DNA of 24,717 nucleotides from NCBI GenBank assembly GCA_934621705.1, contig CAKTUP010000011.1:1-24717 (forward strand), in the 5' to 3' direction. Positions 1 through 5,881 of the stretch are shown piece by piece. Made by a program: the position numbers and the translations under genes. Each line of letters opens with the position of its first letter. Position 1 is the stretch's first letter. The DNA comes from an uncultured Petrimonas sp. Lineage in GTDB: Bacteria; Bacteroidota; Bacteroidia; Bacteroidales; Dysgonomonadaceae. The notes beneath the pieces were generated by a model, which had not been told where the DNA came from, did no database searches, and saw only the letters and a list, made by a program, of their open reading frames with translations.

Positions 1-18
1 CGATTTTGACGACCGACA

Positions 19-60
19 AGCCCCCCTTAGTCCCCCCCGTAGGGGGGAAATTGGCGGGCT
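19..60. repeat. GC-rich palindromic repeat, copy 1 (noncoding)
   Basis: A run of C (CCCCCC), a short spacer and complementary G runs form a hairpin-prone unit ending in GGCGGGCT. It resembles the units at 113-146, 2276-2311, 2376-2406, 4720-4753 and 4821-4852, so it belongs to a dispersed family rather than being a unique terminator. It lies downstream of the argF' stop. The copy is imperfect, and its boundaries are judged by eye. Confidence 0.6.
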
Positions 61-112
61 GAGAATATTGGTCTTTTAGGTTCATCTTTTTATTTTTTTT
101 AATTAGTTCCCT

Positions 113-146
113 TCCCAAGTCCCCCTTCGGGGGATTTAGGGGGCTA
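113..146. repeat. GC-rich palindromic repeat, copy 2 (overlaps argF' 3' end)
   Basis: CCCCCTTCGGGGG forms a tight stem-loop with a TTCG loop, followed by ATTTAGGGGGCT. The minus-strand reading of the right arm supplies the last two sense codons (Ala, Pro) and the TAA stop of argF'. The hairpin might also work as a terminator, but no T-run follows it on the minus strand. Confidence 0.7.
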
Positions 147-1086
147 ATATCTCTTTCAACACCGTCTGCGCCGAAACCACCCGGTTGGCCGCTTCGGGAA
201 TAACAATCGACTGCGCGCTTTCGATAACTTCGTCCGTTACAATCATATTGCGGCGCACGGGCAGGCAATGCATAAAATAAGCGTTGTTGGTGAGCGCCAT
301 TTTTTGGGAATCTATCGTCCACGATTTATCGGTGCTCAGGATTTTTCCGTAATTCGGGTCGCGATACGCCGCCCAGTTTTTGGCGTAAATAAAATCGGCA
401 TTCTTGTACGCTTTTTCCTTGTCGTACTCCACCACGGCGTTTCCGACAAACTTTTCGTCCAATTCATATCCTTCGGGATGCGTGATAACGAACTCGTAAT
501 CCGCGGCGTTCATCCACTCGGCAAACGAATTGGGAACGGCCTGCGGCAACGCTCGAGGATGCGGCGCCCACGTGAGAACCACTTTCGGGCGGGCAGTTTT
601 TTTGTATTCTTCAATCGTTATCAGGTCGGCAAAACTTTGCAGCGGATGGCGCGTGGCGGCTTCCATACTGAAAACGGGTTTGCCCGAATATTGGATAAAC
701 TGATTGAGAATAACTTCATTATAATCATCAGCTTTGCTTTCGAATTGCGCAAACGAGCGCACGCCGATAACGTCGCAATAGGCGCCCATCACGGGAATGG
801 CTTCCAGAATGTGTTCCGGTTTGTCGCCGTCCATTACCACGCCGCGCTCGGTTTCGAGTTTCCACGCGCCTTGGTTGATATCGAGCACGATTACGTTCAT
901 TCCCAGATTCATTCCCGCTTTTTGCGTACTTAATCGGGTGCGAAGGCTCGAATTGAAAAAGATAAGCATCAGGGTTTTGTTTTTGCCAAAATGTTGGTCG
1001 GCGAACGGATTTTCCTTTACGAATTTTGCTTTTTGTAAGGCGGTTTGTAAATCGCCGATGTCGTGGACGGAGGTGAAATGCTTCAT
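136..1086 (-). CDS. argF': N-succinylornithine carbamoyltransferase (ArgF')
   Basis: Transfers a carbamoyl group from carbamoyl phosphate to N-acylated ornithine in the Bacteroidota arginine pathway; cytoplasmic. From the ATG at 1086 the protein has 316 residues and opens MKHFTSVHDIGDL, as in the Bacteroides fragilis enzyme; a longer reading from 1113 adds nine residues that look unrelated. The carbamoyl-phosphate motif SSLRTR is at residues 46-51 and HCLPVRR is near the C-terminus. Residue 90 is proline (in GDKPEH). From memory of published work on these enzymes, Pro at this site marks succinylornithine specificity, whereas acetylornithine enzymes have Glu. It is the last gene of the operon, 60 bases after argD. 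Its final codons and stop lie in a palindromic repeat. Family is certain; succinyl specificity is inferred from that one residue and overall similarity. Confidence 0.95.
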   Translation of the reverse strand: MKHFTSVHDIGDLQTALQKAKFVKENPFADQHFGKNKTLMLIFFNSSLRTRLSTQKAGMNLGMNVIVLDINQGAWKLETERGVVMDGDKPEHILEAIPVMGAYCDVIGVRSFAQFESKADDYNEVILNQFIQYSGKPVFSMEAATRHPLQSFADLITIEEYKKTARPKVVLTWAPHPRALPQAVPNSFAEWMNAADYEFVITHPEGYELDEKFVGNAVVEYDKEKAYKNADFIYAKNWAAYRDPNYGKILSTDKSWTIDSQKMALTNNAYFMHCLPVRRNMIVTDEVIESAQSIVIPEAANRVVSAQTVLKEILAP

Positions 1087-1146
1087 ACGGTAGACTTTTA
1101 GAGCAAAGAACAAGGAGCAAAGACGTTGAACCTTGAGCTTTAAACG

Positions 1147-2343
1147 TTAAACTTCTGATTTTTTTCTAAATTCTTCAACAAACAAATTAATTTCTTCTTT
1201 CGAAACCGAAAGTGGCGGCAGCAATCGCATCACGTTGTTTTTTGCACCGCCGGTAAAGATGTGGCTTTCAAACAACAGTTTATCGCGAACGTCCGAAAAC
1301 TCGGGTTTCAGGTCGATGCCGAGCATTAATCCGCGGCCACGAATTTCTTTGATGCCGTTGATTTTAGATAGTTCGGATTGTAAATATTCGCCCATTTCGG
1401 CGGCGTTTTCCACCAACGATTCGTCTTTCATCACATCAAGCACGGCAATGGCAGCCGCACAAGCCAAGTGGTTTCCGCCGAACGTGGTTCCCAGCATTCC
1501 TTTTTTTGCTTCGAATTTCGGCGAAATCAAGATCCCACCAATTGGAAATCCATTGCCCATACCCTTTGCCATAGCAATAATATCGGGGCGGATGCCGGCG
1601 TGTTGGTGTGCGAAAAACTTTCCGGTGCGGCCGTACCCCGATTGAATTTCGTCGAGAATCAGCACTGTATCGTGTTTTTTACAGACAATCTCCAATTGTT
1701 GCAAAAACTCGTTTTCGGGAACGAAAATTCCGGCAACACCCTGAATTCCTTCGATAATAACGGCGGTAACATCGCCTTTCTCCAACTCTTTTTCAACAGC
1801 GTGAATGTCGTTCAACGGAACAAATGTAACTTCGTGTCCGGTGTTGAAGGGCGAGTTTATTGCCGGGTTATCGGTAATGGCAACCGCGCCCGATGTGCGG
1901 CCGTGAAACGAACCGTTGAAAGCGACAACCCGCTTTTTACCCGTGTGGAATGATGCTAATTTCAGCGCGTTTTCGTTAGCTTCGGCTCCGCTGTTGCAAA
2001 GAAAAAGCGAATAATCGGGATAACCGCTCTGTTTGGTCAGTTTATCGGCCAGTTCGGTTTGCAAGCCATTCAATACCGAATTGGAGTAAAAGCCAATCTT
2101 CTCCACCTGCTCCTGAATGGCTTTCACGTAAACCGGATGCGAGTGGCCGATGGAAATCACGGCGTGTCCGCCATAAAAATCGAGATATTCCTCATCGTTT
2201 TTGTCCCACACCCGACAACCAAGAGCTTTTATCGGCTCTATTTCCCAAAGCGAATATACGTCAAACAAATGGCCGACCCCTAAATCCCCTAAAGGGGACT
2301 TGGCAGGCTGTGAGTTATTTCTATGTGTTGTATTATTTTGCAT
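1147..2343 (-). CDS. argD: Acylornithine aminotransferase (ArgD)
   Basis: PLP-dependent class III aminotransferase converting N-acylglutamate semialdehyde to N-acylornithine with glutamate as amino donor. The 398-residue protein shows NSGAEANENALKLA (about 117-130), LILDEIQSGYGR with the PLP-binding Asp near 231, and the Schiff-base lysine at about 260 in AMAKGMGNGFPIGG. The conserved domain starts near residue 26 (LFDVY), where close homologues usually begin. Residues 1-25 are an added low-complexity tail whose SPLGDLG part is encoded by the palindromic repeat at 2276-2311. A TTG at the Leu of LFDVY is a possible later start, so the tail is less compulsory here than in ArgC and ArgG. Given the Pro90-type carbamoyltransferase next door, the physiological substrate is probably the N-succinyl form. 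The gap to argC is 62 bases and holds another repeat. Confidence 0.94.
   Translation of the reverse strand: MQNNTTHRNNSQPAKSPLGDLGVGHLFDVYSLWEIEPIKALGCRVWDKNDEEYLDFYGGHAVISIGHSHPVYVKAIQEQVEKIGFYSNSVLNGLQTELADKLTKQSGYPDYSLFLCNSGAEANENALKLASFHTGKKRVVAFNGSFHGRTSGAVAITDNPAINSPFNTGHEVTFVPLNDIHAVEKELEKGDVTAVIIEGIQGVAGIFVPENEFLQQLEIVCKKHDTVLILDEIQSGYGRTGKFFAHQHAGIRPDIIAMAKGMGNGFPIGGILISPKFEAKKGMLGTTFGGNHLACAAAIAVLDVMKDESLVENAAEMGEYLQSELSKINGIKEIRGRGLMLGIDLKPEFSDVRDKLLFESHIFTGGAKNNVMRLLPPLSVSKEEINLFVEEFRKKSEV
2276..2311. repeat. GC-rich palindromic repeat, copy 3 (inside argD)
   Basis: The core CCCCTAAATCCCCTAAAGGG and its right flank are read in frame on the minus strand as KSPLGDLGV near the ArgD N-terminus. 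Upstream in the gene it is followed by GGCTGTGAGTTATT (2306-2319), which also flanks the argC and argG copies with one or two changes. Confidence 0.75.
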
Positions 2344-2375
2344 TTTTTATAACCAAGTTCTAATAAGTTGTTGTT

Positions 2376-2406
2376 CCTAAAGCCCCCTTTAGGGGGTTGG
2401 GGGTTT
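2376..2406. repeat. GC-rich palindromic repeat, copy 4 (argC-argD spacer)
   Basis: AAGCCCCCTTTAGGGGG forms a stem of CCCCC and GGGGG around a TTTA loop, then TTGGGGG. It sits in the 62-base gap and touches the argC stop codon. It belongs to the same family as the other copies in this operon. Confidence 0.7.
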
Positions 2407-3518
2407 TAGAATGCAGAGCCTTTCAATTTCAACCCCATCGTTTCATCCAACCCAAACATCAGGTTCATATTCTGCACCGCCTGTCCCGATGCGCCTTTCA
2501 GCAAATTATCGAGAATGGATGTGATGTGGATATAGCCGTTGTGGAATTCAATATGCAGCAAACATTTGTTGGTGTTTACCACTTCTTTCAAACTGATTGA
2601 TGTGTCGGAAACGAAAACAAACGGGGAATCTTTGTAATAATCTTTATAAAAATCGATAACTTCACTTCCCGGCATTGAATTATCCCATTTCGTATAAACG
2701 CTCGCAAAAATACCGCGGGTGAAATCGCCGCGCATCGGCACGAAATTGAATTGCGGAAGCGCTGCATTTCCCGCACTTTTAAGTGTATTCTCGATTTCTT
2801 CCAGATGCTGATGCGTGAATGGTTTGTACACCGAAATATTGTTGTCGCGATAGCTGAAATGGGTGGTCTCCACCGGCTTTTTTCCGGCACCTGTCGATCC
2901 TGTAATGGCGTGAATGTGAATATCATCGGTTAGTTTATTCAGGCTTGCGAGTGGCAACAGCGCCAGCATAATGGAAGAAGAAAAACATCCGGGATTGGCA
3001 ACGCTATCTGCCGTGCGGATTTTCTCTCGATTAAATTCGCACAAACCGAAAACAAATTCACGTTCGGCAAAAACAGGATTGTTGCGAAAATCGTTGCCTA
3101 AATCAATGATTTTGCAACTTTTCGGAATATCGTTCTCTTCGAGAAAAGCACGCGAAAGCCCGTGTCCCAGACAGAGAAAAATCACATCGGGATTCCCGAT
3201 TTTGTCAGAAAACTTTAAATCGGTTTCGCCCAGCAAATCGCGGTGCATTTCGGCAATAGGCATACCAACCGATGTTGTGCTAATCACCGACTCGATCTCC
3301 ACCTGCGGATGATTGAGCAAAATACGCAACAATTCGCCTGCCGTGTAGCCGGTGCCGCCGACAATGGATACCCGGCCCCTCTCTAAATCTCTCCCCACAA
3401 GGGAGAGACTTTGGGGCGACTTTGATGTTTCTGAGCCCGCGCTCCCCTCTCTCGTGGAGAGGGGTTGGGGGAGAGGTGAGGCATTTACGGGCTGTGGATT
3501 ATTTTCGTTCCTGTTCAT
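2406..3518 (-). CDS. argC: N-acyl-gamma-glutamyl-phosphate reductase (ArgC)
   Basis: NADPH-dependent reductase making N-acylglutamate semialdehyde from the acyl phosphate. The NAD(P)-binding motif GGTGYTAGELL is at residues 54-64 and the catalytic cysteine is at about 178 in NPGCFSSS; GSTGAGKKPVETTHF follows in the dimerization domain. At 370 residues it is longer than usual because the Rossmann fold starts near residue 50. Residues 1-49 are a tail made largely from two palindromic repeats (3374-3416 and 3443-3481), read as PQSLSLVGRDLERG and SPLPQPLSTREG. I see no in-frame ATG, GTG or TTG between the tail and VSIVGG, so translation must pass through the repeats. Its start overlaps the end of argG by 20 bases, suggesting translational coupling. 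Confidence 0.94.
   Translation of the reverse strand: MNRNENNPQPVNASPLPQPLSTREGSAGSETSKSPQSLSLVGRDLERGRVSIVGGTGYTAGELLRILLNHPQVEIESVISTTSVGMPIAEMHRDLLGETDLKFSDKIGNPDVIFLCLGHGLSRAFLEENDIPKSCKIIDLGNDFRNNPVFAEREFVFGLCEFNREKIRTADSVANPGCFSSSIMLALLPLASLNKLTDDIHIHAITGSTGAGKKPVETTHFSYRDNNISVYKPFTHQHLEEIENTLKSAGNAALPQFNFVPMRGDFTRGIFASVYTKWDNSMPGSEVIDFYKDYYKDSPFVFVSDTSISLKEVVNTNKCLLHIEFHNGYIHITSILDNLLKGASGQAVQNMNLMFGLDETMGLKLKGSAF
3374..3416. repeat. Palindromic repeat, copy 5 (inside argC)
   Basis: CCCCTCTCTAAATCTCTCCC is followed by complementary GGGAGAGACTTTGGGG, a long imperfect stem-loop. On the minus strand it is read in frame as PQSLSLVGRDLERG directly before the Rossmann domain. It is a CT-rich variant, related in plan (C-rich arm, AAAT, C-rich arm, G-rich arm) to the other copies. 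Confidence 0.7.
3443..3481. repeat. Palindromic repeat, copy 6 (inside argC)
   Basis: CCCCTCTCTCGTGGAGAGGGG is a near-perfect hairpin followed by TTGGGGGAGAGGTGAGG. It is translated on the minus strand as SPLPQPLSTREG. The flank GGCTGTGGATTATT at 3490-3503 matches the flank of the argG copy with one difference. Confidence 0.7.
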
Positions 3519-4782
3519 TTTTGCACTCCTTGTTTACTTGTCCACCCGTCAATTTATTTACGGCATAATAAATCTTCAACGGATTGGCAATCACTTTGGT
3601 AAAGCCGATCACGTCCTGTCCGGTAAACGATTTATTGACTTCACCATATTCACCGAAAATCGGGTTCATCAAATCATTGTCCGTGCTACACGCCAAAACT
3701 GAAAAATGATACGGACGAAGTTCCACATCCACTTCTCCGGTTACAAACTGCTGCGTATCGTCAAGGAACGTTTCGATATTGCGCATTACCGGTTCCAGGT
3801 ATTGCGCTTCGTGCATCAGTTGGCCGTACCAGTTGGAGAGTTGCTCTTTCCAGTACATTTGTTGTTTGGTAAGCACGTGTTTTTCCAACAAATGGTGCGC
3901 TTTTACCAGAATGAGCGGTGCGGGAGCTTCGAAAGCTACGCGGCCTTTGGTGCCGATAATGGTGTCGCCCACGTGTACATCACGCCCGATACCGAATTTG
4001 GATGCAGTTTTATGCAGCGTGCGAATAAGTTCAACCGGCGACATTTTTTCGCCGTTCAGCGAAACCGGTTCACCTTTTTCAAAGCCGATTTTCACGCGTT
4101 CCGTTCCATAATCGATAACTTGCGATGGATAGGCTTCTTCGGGAAGAATGCCCGACGATTTCAGCGTTTCCACGCCGCCCACGCTTGTTCCCCACAATCC
4201 CTGATTGATAGAATATTTCGATTTCTCCCACGAAAAATCAAATCCGTGCGATTTCAAATAATCAATTTCCTGCTGACGCGACAACTGCAATTCGCGAATA
4301 GGCGCCAGGATTTTCACTTCGGGCGCCAGCACTTCGAAAACCAGATCGAAACGTACCTGATCGTTTCCCGCTCCCGTGCTTCCGTGCGCTACATATTCCG
4401 CACCGATTTTCTTCACGTGATCCAGCACGGCTAACGCCTGAAAAAATCGTTCCGAACTTACCGAAAGCGGATAGGTATTGTTTTTCAGCACATTTCCGAA
4501 AATCAGGTATTTGATTCCTTTTTCGTAATAATCGTTCACGGCATCGATGGTTGTGTGCGTTTTCGCACCTAATGTGTATGCCCGTTCTTCGATACGTTTC
4601 AATTCGTCATCGCTAAATCCGCCCGTGTTTACAATCACGGTGTGCACTTCCAGGCCTTTATCGTTTTTTAAATAAGGCACGCAAAACGAGGTGTCGAGGC
4701 CGCCGCTGAAGGCGAGGACAGCCCCGCCACCTAAAGGGGAGTTTAAGGGCTGTGGATAATTGTCTTCTGTAATGTTACTCAT
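3499..4782 (-). CDS. argG: Argininosuccinate synthase (ArgG)
   Basis: ATP-dependent condensation of citrulline and aspartate to argininosuccinate; cytoplasmic. The PP-loop AFSGGLDTS is at residues 24-32, followed by typical family segments (VNTGGFSDDEL, AHGSTGAGNDQVRFD, KYSINQGLWGTS). Length 427 against about 400 for the family. The first 21 residues are a tail whose NSPLGGG part comes from a palindromic repeat. The repeat runs right up to the first beta strand, leaving only AVL before the PP-loop where relatives have a longer strand such as KKVVLAF. No alternative start codon lies between the repeat and the PP-loop, so the tail is made. The gene starts 74 bases after the acyltransferase and overlaps argC by 20 bases. 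Confidence 0.95.
   Translation of the reverse strand: MSNITEDNYPQPLNSPLGGGAVLAFSGGLDTSFCVPYLKNDKGLEVHTVIVNTGGFSDDELKRIEERAYTLGAKTHTTIDAVNDYYEKGIKYLIFGNVLKNNTYPLSVSSERFFQALAVLDHVKKIGAEYVAHGSTGAGNDQVRFDLVFEVLAPEVKILAPIRELQLSRQQEIDYLKSHGFDFSWEKSKYSINQGLWGTSVGGVETLKSSGILPEEAYPSQVIDYGTERVKIGFEKGEPVSLNGEKMSPVELIRTLHKTASKFGIGRDVHVGDTIIGTKGRVAFEAPAPLILVKAHHLLEKHVLTKQQMYWKEQLSNWYGQLMHEAQYLEPVMRNIETFLDDTQQFVTGEVDVELRPYHFSVLACSTDNDLMNPIFGEYGEVNKSFTGQDVIGFTKVIANPLKIYYAVNKLTGGQVNKECKNEQERK
4720..4753. repeat. GC-rich palindromic repeat, copy 7 (inside argG)
   Basis: AGCCCCGCCACCTAAAGGGG and the following GTTTAAGGGCTGTGG are a mutated copy of the family. It is read on the minus strand as PQPLNSPLGGGAV. 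Its flank GGCTGTGGATAATT (4748-4761) is shared with the argC and argD copies. Confidence 0.7.
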
Positions 4783-4798
4783 CTTTTTATATATTTTA

Positions 4799-4818
4799 CC
4801 GCGATTTGGAAATCGCGG
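4799..4818. repeat. Perfect palindrome of the CGCGATT type
   Basis: CCGCGATTT-GG-AAATCGCGG is a perfect 9-bp stem with a two-base loop in the gap between the acyltransferase gene and argG. It follows the same plan as 13696-13723 and 16274-16302 (GC arm, AT-rich centre), suggesting a second family of short dispersed palindromes. It may also affect expression of argG in the same transcript. Confidence 0.65.
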
Positions 4819-4820
4819 CT

Positions 4821-4852
4821 CCCAAAAGTCCCCTTTAGGGGATTTAGGGGTG
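4821..4852. repeat. GC-rich palindromic repeat, copy 8 (upstream of argG)
   Basis: CCCAAAAGTCCCCTTTAGGG and the following GATTTAGGGG form a CCCC/GGGG stem around TTTA, nearly identical to the core of copy 3 in argD. It lies in the 74-base gap before argG, next to the palindrome at 4799-4818. Confidence 0.7.
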
Positions 4853-4856
4853 GTCT

Positions 4857-5471
4857 TTATTTCTTAAACAACTTATTCGGCGCTTTCCTCTTCACCACCG
4901 GTTTCACCACTTTCTTGGCGAACGAACTGGCGGCAACTTCCTTCTGTGCCGGGTCGTACAGCAATCCCGTGCAAAGGCACATTTTGTAGCTGTTTCGCTG
5001 CAAGATATCGAAATTGCGGCAACCCTGACAACCTTTCCAAAATTCTTCGTCATCCGTTAACTCCGAAAAAGTTACCGGCTTAAAACCCAGTTCGGTATTC
5101 ATTTTCATCACGGCCAATCCGGTAGTGATGCTGAAAATCTTGGCGTTCGGATAAAGTTTCCGCGACAAATCAAAGATACGGCGTTTTATTTTTTTCGCCA
5201 AACCCTGATTTCGGTAATCGGGATGCACCACAAGCCCCGAGTTGGCCACAAAACGGTTGTGGCTAAACGTTTCGATGTAGGCAAAACCTACCAGTTTATC
5301 GCCATCGAGGGCAATAACGGCTTTTCCCGAGTTTATTTTCTCGGAAATGTATTCAACGCTTCGTTTGGCAATGCCCGTGCCGCGCGCCTGAGCCGATTCG
5401 TAAATTAAATCGCACACTTCCTGTGCATATTTGGCATAAGCTGAAGTAGCTATATGAATTTCCACACTCAT
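4857..5471 (-). CDS. GNAT acyltransferase, probable first enzyme of the arginine pathway
   Basis: A 204-residue GNAT-fold protein. The acyl-CoA binding motif VVHPDYRNQGLAKKI is at residues 81-95, with the R/Q-x-x-G-x-A core at 87-92. It heads the operon upstream of argG, argC, argD and argF', and no other gene here could acylate glutamate, so it probably makes N-succinyl- (or N-acetyl-) glutamate. Residues 148-167 carry a CQGC...CLC arrangement (Cys 148, 151, 165, 167) that looks like a metal site or redox pair and is not part of the core GNAT fold. The C-terminal 25 residues are very basic (KKVVKPVVKRKAPNKLFKK). The ATG at 5471 fits the domain start. Family is confident; substrate is inferred from context. 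Confidence 0.85.
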   Translation of the reverse strand: MSVEIHIATSAYAKYAQEVCDLIYESAQARGTGIAKRSVEYISEKINSGKAVIALDGDKLVGFAYIETFSHNRFVANSGLVVHPDYRNQGLAKKIKRRIFDLSRKLYPNAKIFSITTGLAVMKMNTELGFKPVTFSELTDDEEFWKGCQGCRNFDILQRNSYKMCLCTGLLYDPAQKEVAASSFAKKVVKPVVKRKAPNKLFKK

Positions 5472-5666
5472 TTTGTGTAATATAGAGTATAAATTAGAAA
5501 ATAAATAAAAAGGATTTGCTTGCCCGGTAACAATGCAAAGTGATTGATTTTTACAGCGATAACCTAATGTCTGTAAAAAACCGGAATAATTAAAAGCATC
5601 GTCGGACTAAATCCATAACGATGTATCTGGGGACGATATGTGTCAGTAATACTTTCATTGGAATTA

Positions 5667-5674
5667 CAAAAGTA
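5667..5674 (-). promoter_or_regulatory. Candidate -7 box for the arginine operon
   Basis: The minus strand reads TACTTTTG, matching the Bacteroidota -7 consensus TAnnTTTG. A transcript starting here would have a leader of about 190 bases before the acyltransferase ATG at 5471. No good TTTG -33 box is present, only a T-rich stretch at the right distance, so this is tentative. Confidence 0.35.
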
Positions 5675-5806
5675 CTACTTATATTTAATAAAAAAGAGAA
5701 AACGACAGAAAATTTGATTAATATACACAAAATAGAAAGTTTTGCCAATTTATTACAAAAAAGCGTAAAGTGTGTTTACAGATAGTGGATTGTTTCTCGA
5801 TTTTCT

Positions 5807-5814
5807 TATTTTTG
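5807..5814 (+). promoter_or_regulatory. Candidate -7 box for the radical SAM gene
   Basis: TATTTTTG matches TAnnTTTG and ends 67 bases before the preferred ATG at 5882. A TTG at 5790-5792 could be a weak -33 element, though the spacing is short. Confidence 0.45.
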
Positions 5815-5881
5815 TCAAACGGTGTAGGCGATTCAGATGTCATTTGCAGCGAGTTACGAACGGAAAAAAGAAAGATTAAAG

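Larger units (their letters stand above)
5472..5836. other. Divergent intergenic region between the arginine operon and the radical SAM gene
   Basis: AT-rich region of about 365 bases with no convincing gene. It must hold the promoter of the minus-strand arginine operon and that of the plus-strand radical SAM gene; candidate -7 boxes are listed separately at 5667-5674 and 5807-5814. I could not identify an ArgR-type operator or a known riboswitch by eye. Confidence 0.7.

Noticed and set aside
268..933. Long open frame on the plus strand across argF'
   Set aside because: It is the antisense of a clear, conserved gene and has no recognisable domain or start context.
3706..4434. 242-codon open frame on the plus strand across argG
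   Set aside because: Antisense shadow of argG, no protein family recognised.
4799..4852. Intrinsic terminator between the acyltransferase gene and argG
   Set aside because: Strong hairpins but no T-run on the minus strand, and argG needs transcription from upstream.
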